Source: Alphaproteobacteria bacterium (GTDB lineage Bacteria > Pseudomonadota > Alphaproteobacteria > UBA8366 > Aestuariispiraceae). Taken from it: a DNA stretch of 64,000 nucleotides. The translations under genes and the position numbers were made by a program. This document shows positions 25,163-33,800 of the stretch, in pieces. Position 1 is the stretch's first letter; every line of letters begins with the position of its first letter. Below the pieces are notes generated by a model that saw only the letters and a program-made list of their open reading frames with translations, was not told the origin of the DNA and ran no database searches. The stretch is from assembly GCA_024743195.1 (NCBI GenBank), contig JANSXE010000009.1, positions 62,001 through 126,000 on the forward strand. The letters run 5' to 3'.

Positions 25163-26116
25163 ATGGCGGACGCGGCCGACGACGATGCAAAGCCTCTCGA
25201 TCCGGCGGACCCGGCGTTCGACGCCTTCTTCGCGGCGATGGACGAGCCGGGCGGCGACGGCCCGCCGGACGGCGACTACGAGGATCTGGACGCCAAGGGC
25301 CGGCCCCGCGCGCGCTATACGATCCGCGACGGCAAGCTGGACGGCCCGGCGGAATTCTATCGCGACGGCGCGGTCACCCAGCGCTGCGCCTTCCGCGCCG
25401 GTCTGCTGCACGGGCCCTGCCAGGTCTACGAGGAGGGCGTGCTGCTGCAAGAGGCCCATTTCGTCGACGGCGTGATCGACGGCGAGGCGGTCAACTATGT
25501 GGACGGCGCGCCGGCCAGCCGCTTCACCTATCGCGACGGCCGGCCGCACGGCGCCGCCGACTTCTACGAGGCCGGCGCGCTCACCCAGCACTCCACCTTC
25601 GACCAAGGCTATCTGGAGGGAGAGACCGTCTTCTACGACGCCCAGGGCGAGGTGGCGCAGCGCCTGCCCTATCGCGACGGCCTGAAGGAGGGGAAGGGCG
25701 TGCTCTACGACCAGGGCCGCCGGCTGGTCGAGATCGACTTTGTCGAGGACCGCATGACGGGTTGGCTCGTCACCTATGGCCCCACCGACAAGCCGATGGC
25801 GCGGATTCCCTATCGCGACGGGCTGAAAGAGGGCGAGGCGCGCTATTTCGACCTGGACGGCCGGCTGGTGAAGACGGAGAGCTACGCCGCCGACAAGCTC
25901 GACGGCCCGACGCGCGAGTACCTGCCCGGCGGCCCCTGCCTGAAGGAGAGCCCCTACGCCGCGGGCAAGCTGGACGGTTGGGTGGTCGAATACTCGCCCA
26001 AGGGCAAGGAGACCTTCCGGCAGGAGTTCAAGGGGGGCGAGCCCGTCGGACCGAAGCTGGAGAAGACCCGCTTCGGCCGCCGCGAGGCCGGCGACGGCGA
26101 GGCGGAGGAAGACTGA
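25163..26116 (+). CDS. MORN_2 (YwqK-type) repeat protein
   Basis: A 317-residue soluble protein without signal peptide, built of about ten 23-24-residue repeats from residue 50 to 300. The repeat is roughly YRDG-x-x-x-G-x-x-x-x-Y-x-x-G-x-L. This is the MORN_2 repeat that databases label as a YwqK-family antitoxin. Lying between vgrG and PAAR, it holds the usual position of an effector, an immunity protein or a loading adaptor, but no toxin domain is found next to it. An acidic N-terminal 45 residues (several Asp and Glu) and a charged C-terminal tail flank the repeats. Function is inferred from place only. Confidence 0.75.
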   Translation: MADAADDDAKPLDPADPAFDAFFAAMDEPGGDGPPDGDYEDLDAKGRPRARYTIRDGKLDGPAEFYRDGAVTQRCAFRAGLLHGPCQVYEEGVLLQEAHFVDGVIDGEAVNYVDGAPASRFTYRDGRPHGAADFYEAGALTQHSTFDQGYLEGETVFYDAQGEVAQRLPYRDGLKEGKGVLYDQGRRLVEIDFVEDRMTGWLVTYGPTDKPMARIPYRDGLKEGEARYFDLDGRLVKTESYAADKLDGPTREYLPGGPCLKESPYAAGKLDGWVVEYSPKGKETFRQEFKGGEPVGPKLEKTRFGRREAGDGEAEED

Positions 26117-26181
26117 GCCCCCGCTTTGCGATAGACTCGATCATGCCGTCCGATCCTGCGGCCGCTTGAGGAGACGCGCCC

Positions 26182-26472
26182 ATGGCCATGCCCGCCGCCG
26201 CCCTGACCGCGATGCATGTCTGTCCGATGGTGACCGGCGTGGTGCCGCATGTGGGCGGCCCGATCGCCTCGCCCTCCATGGCGACCGTTCTGGTCGGCGT
26301 GCTGCCGGCGATCGGCCCGGGCTCCACGGGCGTCTGCGTCGGCCCGCCGGACAGCGTCGTCATGGGCTCGCCCACCTGCCTGGCGGGAAGCCTGCCGATG
26401 GCGCGGGTGGCGGACAGCTGCGCCCATGGCGGAACCATCGTGGTCCCGCAACCGACCGTGCTGCTGGCCTGA
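26182..26472 (+). CDS. PAAR-domain spike tip protein
   Basis: A 96-residue minimal PAAR protein that would sharpen the VgrG tip. It starts MAMPAAALTAMHVCPM, has PHVGGPI and VLVGVLPA blocks and a C-terminal CAHGGTIV segment; His13, the central cysteines and His near residue 83 can bind zinc. There is no N- or C-terminal extension, so it carries no built-in toxin. ATG 26182 agrees with the family N-terminus; a few bases upstream GAGGAGACG acts as the ribosome-binding site. Confidence 0.9.
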   Translation: MAMPAAALTAMHVCPMVTGVVPHVGGPIASPSMATVLVGVLPAIGPGSTGVCVGPPDSVVMGSPTCLAGSLPMARVADSCAHGGTIVVPQPTVLLA

Positions 26473-26777
26473 ACGCCGGGCCCAAGGACTCGCAAATATT
26501 GAGCACGGCGTTCGTTGTGCGGTGGCCGATTTCTTGATCCCGAGTCCTGCCGAATCCTTTGCTCTTGGTTTTCCCGTTTCATAGATGCTGCGTTTTCTCT
26601 TCTATCCACCACAATATGTGGCGCGCGGAAAAATATGTTTTTCTTATGAATGCTTTCTTGTGCGTCGGATTCCTCCAGTGATATCATGCGGTTAAGGTGA
26701 TCTATATTTGGCGGTCAGGATCCTATCCTCCGCCAGATGTTGTGTTTTCGGTTTCCGGAACAGGAGCGGCGGCCGGT
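26473..26777 (+). other. AT-richer spacer before the SPOR-tssJKLMA block
   Basis: The 305-bp gap has several A/T-rich stretches unlike its surroundings. A TATCAT word near 26691 could be a -10 element, but no good -35 partner is 17 bp upstream, and I saw no sigma-54 GG/GC pair. This is the likeliest place for a second promoter in the T6SS cluster. No small gene is evident. Confidence 0.45.
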
Positions 26778-27815
26778 ATGGCGGCGGCGAGCATGGGCGG
26801 CGACGACGGAAGCGGGTTCGGCGGGTTCCGGGCGTCCGAGGGGCGCGGCGGCGGCTCGCTGCTGGGCCTGTTGGGGCTTGCCGCGGAAGGGCGCCTCCGG
26901 TCCCGGCCGCGCGGCCGGCCCTATTCCCGTACGGCCTACGAGGCGGCGCCGCGCATCCGCCAGGGCGGCGCGCCGCTGCGCGTGGCGCTGTCGCCGGCGG
27001 CGGCCTACGGCGTCTTCGGCGGCGCGACGGCTGCGGCCTTTCTGCTGTTCCTCGCCGGATTCCTCGCCGCCTTCTGGCTGGTCGCGCCGGACGGGGCGCC
27101 GGTCGCGGAGCGCGCGCCGGCGCCCGCCGTCGCAGCGCCGGAGGCGGGCGCGGCGGCCGGCGGGTTGATCCCGCGCGCGACTGCGGGCGATGCGCCGGAG
27201 ACGCGCGCCCCGCCCGCGCCCGAGATCGCGGCGGCGGAGCGCGCCATGGCGCCGCGGGTCGAGACGCCGCAACTGGCGGCCTTGCCGACCGCCGTGGCGC
27301 CGGCGACGGAAGCGCCCGCGGCGCCGATGACGGAAGCGCCCGCGGCGCCGGCGACGGAAGCGCCCGCGGCGCGAACCGCGCCCGTGACCGTCCCGTCGGC
27401 CCCTCGGGCGCGCCTCAAACCGGTGCTCGGCGACGCGGCCGGCGGCGGTGTGGCCCGCGAGCCAATGCCGGTTGAGGATATGAGCGCTAGCCCGCCCGAG
27501 CCGCCTGCGGCTGCGTCGAGCGGTTTCACGGCGCCTGGGACCTCTTCCGAAGCGTCGGACGTCGGCGCCGGGGCCGCGTACGAGCTTCAATTCGGCGCTT
27601 TTCGGGAGCGCGCCAATGCGGACGCCTTGCTGGCCGGGGCCCCGGAAAGTCTGGGCGCCCGGCTGGTGGAAAGCCGCGATGCGGCCGGCCGGCCCTTGTA
27701 TTTCATCCGGGCCGGCGGCTTTGAAACAGCGGCCGAGGCGCGCGCCGCCTCCGCGCGGATCGAGCGAGAGGCCGGCCTCAAGAGCTTCGTGCGGCGCGAT
27801 GCGGGGGCGAGCTAG
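26778..27815 (+). CDS. Membrane-anchored SPOR-domain protein in the T6SS cluster
   Basis: A 345-residue bitopic protein. The first 75 residues are Gly/Arg-rich and cytoplasmic; a membrane helix spans about 77-101 (VFGGATAAAFLLFLAGFLAA). A long Ala/Pro-rich periplasmic linker includes three copies of an eight-residue AP-x-TEAPA unit. The C-terminal ~75 residues form a SPOR domain (YELQFGAFRERANADAL ... YFIRAGGF). SPOR domains bind peptidoglycan strands lacking stem peptides. ATG 26778 has AGGAG eleven bases upstream; GTG 26697 is the less likely alternative. It ends three bases before tssJ, so it belongs to that transcript and could anchor the membrane complex. Confidence 0.82.
   Translation: MAAASMGGDDGSGFGGFRASEGRGGGSLLGLLGLAAEGRLRSRPRGRPYSRTAYEAAPRIRQGGAPLRVALSPAAAYGVFGGATAAAFLLFLAGFLAAFWLVAPDGAPVAERAPAPAVAAPEAGAAAGGLIPRATAGDAPETRAPPAPEIAAAERAMAPRVETPQLAALPTAVAPATEAPAAPMTEAPAAPATEAPAARTAPVTVPSAPRARLKPVLGDAAGGGVAREPMPVEDMSASPPEPPAAASSGFTAPGTSSEASDVGAGAAYELQFGAFRERANADALLAGAPESLGARLVESRDAAGRPLYFIRAGGFETAAEARAASARIEREAGLKSFVRRDAGAS
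27297..27368 (+). repeat. 24-bp in-frame tandem repeat (x3) in the SPOR gene
   Basis: Three consecutive 24-bp units, two identical and one with two changes, encode the Ala/Pro/Glu linker. Unit number change would lengthen or shorten the linker by eight residues without a frameshift. Confidence 0.9.
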
Positions 27816-27818
27816 ACG

Positions 27819-28328
27819 ATGGCCGGTCGGCGTCTTGGCGCGCGGACGGCGCGGCCTCTTGCGGCGGCGCTGAGCGGGCTCCTTCTCCTGGCCGGCTGCG
27901 GGCTCGTCGGCGACTCGGCGCCCGTTTTCTCCATGCAGTGGGTGTCGCTGGCGTCGGAGCCGGCGTCGAACCGCAACAACCCGACGCCGGTCGATCTGGT
28001 GCTGGTGTACGATCCGGCGGCGTCCGATCAACTCGCCGGCCTGACCGCGGCCGATTGGTTCCGCCGCAAGCCGCAGGTGCTGCGCGATTTCCCGCGCGGC
28101 GTGAAGGTCATCGGCTGGGAGGTCGTGCCGGATCAGGTGATCGCCCCGCGCGAACTGGAGGACGAGGATCTGGAGAACGCCGACGGCGACGCTCCCCGGG
28201 CCGCCTTCGTCTATGCGGACTTCTTCACGCCCGGCGACCATCGCGCGCGCCTGGAGGCGCAGCGCGCCGTGCGCATTCGCCTGGGGTCGGACGATTTCAC
28301 CCTCGAATCCTTTGATCCGCCGAATTGA
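27819..28328 (+). CDS. tssJ: Type VI secretion lipoprotein TssJ
   Basis: A 169-residue outer-membrane lipoprotein: basic N-terminus, hydrophobic stretch and lipobox LLAGC with Cys27. The mature domain contains NPTPVDLVLVYDP and ADWFRRKPQVLRDFP, matching the small beta-sandwich of TssJ in which a loop contacts TssM. It is followed by tssK, L and M, the usual neighbours. The sequence is divergent from gammaproteobacterial SciN, so the name rests partly on the neighbourhood. Confidence 0.8.
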   Translation: MAGRRLGARTARPLAAALSGLLLLAGCGLVGDSAPVFSMQWVSLASEPASNRNNPTPVDLVLVYDPAASDQLAGLTAADWFRRKPQVLRDFPRGVKVIGWEVVPDQVIAPRELEDEDLENADGDAPRAAFVYADFFTPGDHRARLEAQRAVRIRLGSDDFTLESFDPPN

Positions 28329-28518
28329 CGACTGGCGGATTTCTTTACCGGCTAAAGGGAAGCCGGGACAGCCGCTCGCCTTTATTGTAGGCTCCGACTG
28401 CGTTTTCTTGTGGCTTCGGGTCCGCATCGGATAGACTTGAGCTCCGGCGGCCGCGTCACGGGGCAGGCCGACGGAGTGTGGGGACGCGGGGACGCGGACG
28501 CGAAGGGGATCTCTCGCC

Positions 28519-29871
28519 ATGCCGAAGTCGGCGCAGGACGTACCGGAGGCGATCGAGTGGCATGAGGGCATGCTGCTCGCCCCGCAGCATTTCCAGCAAC
28601 TGGCGCTGCGCGCGGAGACGCTCACCGCCTATCATACGCTGGCCGCGCAGCCCTTCCATTGGGGCGTGCGGCATCTGAAGACCGACCCGGTGCTGCTGGT
28701 CTCGGGCGTCTTTCGCGTGCTGGAGTTGGAGGCGGTGCTGCCCGACGGGCTGATCGTCCGCCACGTCCAGGGCGAGGGCGAGCCGCTGGAGATCGACCTG
28801 ACGGCCCAGGCCGACCGGCTGGCCCGCGGCCCGCTCCGGCTTCATCTGGCCGTGCCGGTCCGCCGCCCCGGCGGCCGGCCGACGGGGGGCGACCTGCCGC
28901 GCTATCGCAGCGTCGAGGGCGCGCCGGTCGGCGACGAGACCTCGGGCGAGAACGCGCTGTCGATCCCGCGCCTTGCGCCGCGCCTGTCGCTGATCGCGGC
29001 GGACGCGCTCGCCGAGAAGTATGTCGGCTTCCCGATCGCCGAGATCGCGCTGGAGGAAGAGGCCTTCACCCAGACCCGCTTCGTCCCGCCGGCGCTCGCC
29101 GTCGCCCGCGCGTCGCCGATCGGGGAGGCCTGCACGGCGCTTGCGGCGCGGCTGCGCGAGAAGGCGGTGTTCCTGGCCGAGCGGGCCAAGACCCCGCTCA
29201 GCCAGAGCGATCGGCCGATGCTGCATCAGACCCAGACCCTGCTGCACGGCCTCGTGGCGGGGCTGCCGCAGTTCGAGGCGATCCTGAAGACCGACCGCTG
29301 TCACCCGTTTCCGCTCTATCTCGCGCTCACCAACATCGTCGGGCACATGACGGTCGTCGGCGGCGCGCTGGCGCCGCCGGCGCTCTCGGCCTACGACCAT
29401 GACGACATGCGCGCGTCCTTCGAACAGGCGATCCAATTCGCCGTCCAGATGCTCGACCGGGTGTCGGAAGCTTACGTCGCTTTGCCCTTCTTGGAGGAGG
29501 AGGGCGTTTTCCGCCTGACGCTCGACCCCGCCTGGTGCGACGAGGCCCTGACCATCGGCGTGCGCGCCCGACCGGAGATGACCGAGTCCGACGTCATCGC
29601 CTGGATCGAAGGCGCGTTGATCGGCTCTGAGGGCGCGCTCACCTCGATGCAGGAGCGCCGCGTGCTCGGCGCCGGGCGCCGGCGCATCGACCGCGACGAC
29701 GCGCTGGACCTGACCCCGACCCGCGGCGTGGTGCTGTTCCGCATCGAGATCGATCCGGAATTCATCGAGCCGGGGGAGCCGCTCCTGGCGCTCTCCGGCG
29801 ACCGCGGGCGCGAGCCGCCGCAGGAAATCGTCCTCTACGTCCGCAATCCCGCGGGCGAGGATGCGGGCTGA
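28519..29871 (+). CDS. tssK: Type VI secretion baseplate protein TssK
   Basis: A 450-residue cytoplasmic protein that links the baseplate to the membrane complex. The N-terminal signature IEWHEGMLLAPQHFQQ is diagnostic of TssK; the middle helical bundle and the C-terminal domain (VVLFRIEIDPEFIEPGEPL) are complete. A 190-bp spacer without hairpins separates it from tssJ, while tssL follows 16 bp after its stop. Baseplate partners TssE, F and G are not encoded in the window. Confidence 0.95.
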   Translation: MPKSAQDVPEAIEWHEGMLLAPQHFQQLALRAETLTAYHTLAAQPFHWGVRHLKTDPVLLVSGVFRVLELEAVLPDGLIVRHVQGEGEPLEIDLTAQADRLARGPLRLHLAVPVRRPGGRPTGGDLPRYRSVEGAPVGDETSGENALSIPRLAPRLSLIAADALAEKYVGFPIAEIALEEEAFTQTRFVPPALAVARASPIGEACTALAARLREKAVFLAERAKTPLSQSDRPMLHQTQTLLHGLVAGLPQFEAILKTDRCHPFPLYLALTNIVGHMTVVGGALAPPALSAYDHDDMRASFEQAIQFAVQMLDRVSEAYVALPFLEEEGVFRLTLDPAWCDEALTIGVRARPEMTESDVIAWIEGALIGSEGALTSMQERRVLGAGRRRIDRDDALDLTPTRGVVLFRIEIDPEFIEPGEPLLALSGDRGREPPQEIVLYVRNPAGEDAG

Positions 29872-29887
29872 ACGGAAGGCCCGATCC

Positions 29888-30826
29888 ATGGCCGCACCCG
29901 CCGCCGCCTCCCCCGCAACCGGCAGCGCCGGCCTGTACGTTCTGGATCAGTTCCGGGAGTTCTACGCCGAGGTGATGCGGCTGCGCGGGCTGGCGCTGAA
30001 GAGCGGCCGGGCGCGCGCCCGCGCCAAGGCCGCCGCCCGGACGCCCGATCCGCCGCCCGAAGGCGTCCTGCGGCCGGCGCCGCCGCCTCTGCCCGGCAAG
30101 GCGAAGCCCAAGGACGCGCCGGAGCCGGAGGCGGCGCCGGACGACGCCGCGCCCGTCGACGACGCGGCCGCCGGCGAGGCCAAGCCGCTGATCACGCCCG
30201 AGGAGGCGGTGCAGCAGCTGCAGTCGCTGTTGGAGATGCAGGCGCTGGAAGCCGGACGTCGCGGCGGCGAATACGGCGTCCTCTATTACCGTGAAGCGCA
30301 ATATGTGATGGCGGCGCTCGCCGACGAGATCTTCCTGCATCTCGACTGGCCGGGTCGGGGGCGTTGGAAGGACGACCTGCTGGAAACGCGGCTCTTTGGC
30401 ACTTATTCGGCGGGCGAGACGTTTTTTCGCGACTTGGACAAGCTGCTCGCCGGCGGCGATCGAGTGCAGGCGGAGATCGCGCTGATCTATCTGCTCGCGC
30501 TGTCGCTCGGCTTCCGCGGCAAGTATCGCGGCGGCAAGCACGACCAGCGTCTGGCCGACTATCGCAAGCAACTCTACGCCTACATCTATCAGCGCCGGCC
30601 CGACCTCGCCGACCAGACTCGGCGCCTTGCGGCCCAGGCGTACGACCACACGCAGATGGACGCGGTCCCGCGGATGCTGCCGTCTCCGGCGCGGTGGTTC
30701 TGGGTCCTGGGCGCCGCGGTCGTCGCCTACATCGTCGTCGGCCATCTGCTGTGGGGCGATGCAGTCGGCCCCTTGCTCGAGGTGCTGGATCGCGCCGGCG
30801 CTCCGCCGCCGGACGGGTCGTCATGA
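29888..30826 (+). CDS. tssL: Type VI secretion inner-membrane protein TssL (short form)
   Basis: A 312-residue protein with the DotU/TssL cytoplasmic helical domain (YYREAQYVMAALADEIFLHL ... GFRGKYRGG) and a single C-terminal membrane helix at about 270-290. It ends about 20 residues after the helix, so it lacks the OmpA-like peptidoglycan-binding domain of extended TssL forms. A Pro/Ala/Asp-rich linker occupies about 50-105. ATG 29888 is preferred to ATG 29861, which overlaps tssK. The stop overlaps the tssM start (ATGA). Confidence 0.93.
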   Translation: MAAPAAASPATGSAGLYVLDQFREFYAEVMRLRGLALKSGRARARAKAAARTPDPPPEGVLRPAPPPLPGKAKPKDAPEPEAAPDDAAPVDDAAAGEAKPLITPEEAVQQLQSLLEMQALEAGRRGGEYGVLYYREAQYVMAALADEIFLHLDWPGRGRWKDDLLETRLFGTYSAGETFFRDLDKLLAGGDRVQAEIALIYLLALSLGFRGKYRGGKHDQRLADYRKQLYAYIYQRRPDLADQTRRLAAQAYDHTQMDAVPRMLPSPARWFWVLGAAVVAYIVVGHLLWGDAVGPLLEVLDRAGAPPPDGSS

Positions 30827-33800
30827 GCTGGTTCGACGCCATCCGGGACCTGCTGTTCCGCCTCACCCCCTATCTGCCGAGCATCATCGGCATGCTGGTG
30901 GTGTCGGCGTTGTCGATCCTGACCGCGGTGTGGCTCCTGGTGCGGCGCTCGCGCAAGGCGGCGGCCGACGCCGCCGCCGACGAGGAGCGCGAGGCCGAGG
31001 CCCTGGACGCGGCCGAGCCCTTCCAGGTCGAGCCGGACGATCTGCCGCTGCTGCCGATGCGCAAGAGCTTCCGGCATGCGCTGAAGCTGCTGAAGATGCA
31101 TGTATCCGGGCGGGACTGGCGCTACGCCATCCCCTGGTATCTGCTGATCGGTCCGGAAGGGGCCGGCAAGTCCACGCTGATCCGCAATACGGACATGAGC
31201 CTGCCCGTCGGCGCGCCCGCCGACGATTGGGAGGACGTCCGCCCGGCCTGCAAATGGTGGTTCTTCGACCGCGGCGTGGTGCTGGACGTGGCCGGCCAGC
31301 TCGTGCGCGCCCGGCGCAGCCTGAACTCGGACCGCAAGGCCTGGAGCCTGCTGCTGCGTCTGCTCGACCATCACCGGCCGCGCCGTCCGGTCGACGGCGT
31401 GATCCTGACGCTGCCGATCGACGATCTGCTGGGGCCCGACGGCGCCCCCTTGCCGACGGAGCAGGTCGCCGAGCGCGCCGAGGCCCTCTACAAGAAGCTC
31501 TGGCAGGCGCAGAGCGTGCTCGGCCTCGCCTTCCCGGTCTATGTGATCGTCACCAAATGCGACCGGCTGACCGGCTTCAAACCCTTCGTGCAGGAACTGC
31601 CCGACAGCGCGCACGCCGACATGCTGGGCTGGTCCAGCCCCTACAGCGTCGAGACGGAGTTCCGGCGCGAGTGGGTCGACGAGGCGGTCGATCAGATCGA
31701 CGGCGCCGTGCGCGCCGCCCAGATGGAGCTGTTCGCCGAGCGCGCCGACCTTCCCGAGGCCGAGGCGCTCTTCCTGTTCCCGGGGGCGATCGAGAGACTG
31801 CGCGAACCGCTGGCCGAGGCGCTGCGCCATCTCTTCAAGGCGAGCGCCTATCACGAGGCCTTCTCGCTGCGCGGCGTCTATCTGACCGGCGACGGCGGCG
31901 CGCCGCCACCGCAGGGCCTGCGGCCCCTGCCGGTGCTGCCCGGGGTCTACGCCGGCCCGAAGGAGGAGGTGCGGCCCGCTTTCCTGCACGACCTCTTCGA
32001 GGACAAGATCTTCCCCGAGAACGGTTTGGCGCGGCCGGCGCGGCGCGCGCTGCTGTCGCGCAACCGCACGGCGCTCGCCGCGCAGGCGGCGCTCGCGGCG
32101 CTGGTTGTGGGCGGCGGTCTCGGCCTCGCCGTCGACTATGGCGCGCTGCAGCGCGGCGTCGCCTCGGTCGAGCCCTTGGTGCGCACCGTCCAAAGCGACA
32201 TGGCTGAGGTGGAGGCCTTGCGGCGCGCGGCGCTCGCCCGCGGCGAGGCGCCGGCCGGGCGCGGCAGTTTCGACCGGGAGAAGGCGCTCACCCTGCTCGA
32301 CGGCATGTCTCGGGTCGAGGCGGACAGCTTCGCCAAGCTCTTCATGCCGACCAGCTGGGCGACGTCGGTCGACGAGCGGATCGTCCGCGTCACCACCGAG
32401 GCCTTCAATCATTTCATTCTGCAGACCATGCGCGCGGCCCTGGTCGACCGGGGCGCAGCGATCGTCGAGGGGCGGCTGGCGGCGGCCGGCGCCGAAGCGG
32501 ACGCGGGGCCCGAGAGAACGTCCGGTGTCGAAGCCCTTGCGGCCGCCCTTCCCGGGGCGGCGGTCGACTACGGGCCGGAATACGCCCAATTGCGGCGTTA
32601 CGTCGAGGCGCTGCGGCGCTTCGAGGACGCTGTCGACCGCTTCAATGCGTTGCGCGCCCGCCGGCAACTTGGCGACGTCAAGGCGCTGGTCGACTATCTC
32701 TTCGGCGTCTCCCTGCCGGATGAGTTCCTCGAGAACGCCGGCTTTTACGAGGCGGCGCTCGACACCATCGAGTACCGGCCGATCGCGCTCGAGGAGTTTC
32801 GCGACCCGGCCGTCAGCCGACACCGGCGCTTCGCGAACGAGGCGCTGCCGGCGCTGTTCGCGGAAAACCCGCTGTTGGCGGGGTTGCGGCGTCTGGGGGT
32901 CCAACTCGACGACGCGGCCAATCGGCGCGCGGGCGGCGTGCAGGAGATGCAGGCGCTGCGCGACAGAATCGCGGAGCTGCGGGGGATGTTCGATCAACCG
33001 CGCTACGCCTGGATGGAGGATGCGACCTTCGACGCGGCGGTCGGTTTCGCGGGCCTGCTGGAGAGGGTCGGCGGATCGGCACTGCTGGGCCCGACGCTGG
33101 CGGCGGAATTCGAACGCGCGGCGCGCCGCGGGGTCGAGGACGTGCGCAACGAGATGCCGGACCTGCGGTCCTTCGCGGTCGGCCCGCTGCTGGCGGAGGA
33201 GGGGGCGCGCCCCGTGCTGGCGTTCTCCGAGCCGGTGGCGGCGCTCGACGATCTGCTGGCGCAACTTTTCGAGCGGCCCTTCATGCGCGACGGGCCGGCG
33301 CAACGTCTGCCCGGCGCGCCGCCGAGCGGGGTTGTCGCGCTGTGGAACGGCGATCGGCTCGACGAGGGGCTGGCGCTGATCGACGACTATGACGATTTCA
33401 TGCGCGCCGAGTTGCAGCGCGCGCCGAGCGCGTTGCACGGCATGATCCGTGCCTCTGCGGCGGAACGCCTCGGGCGCGCCGTCAACGATCAGATCGCCCG
33501 GGCGCTGGAAATCGGCCGCGGCGGCGCCGGCGCCGGCTTGCGGGTCGAGGAGGCTTTGCGCCGGGAGGTTCGCAGCCTCAGCGAAGCGGCGCCGCCGCTC
33601 AGCCGCATCTTGGCGACCTATGACGAACTCGCGCTCGAAGACAGCTATCTCGATCTCAGCGATCTGATGATCGGCCATGCGGTGGGGCTGATCGAACAGG
33701 CGGACGCGCTCTTCGCGGGCGAGGCCTTCTACGAGCCGCAGGGCGGGGATTTCACCTGGTGGGACGGCTCCGCCGGGATGGCGCTGGAGGCGTTCCGGGC

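Noticed and set aside
25163-26116. Calling the MORN_2 gene an antitoxin
   Set aside because: The database label for YwqK repeats is not backed by a neighbouring toxin; position alone also fits an adaptor.
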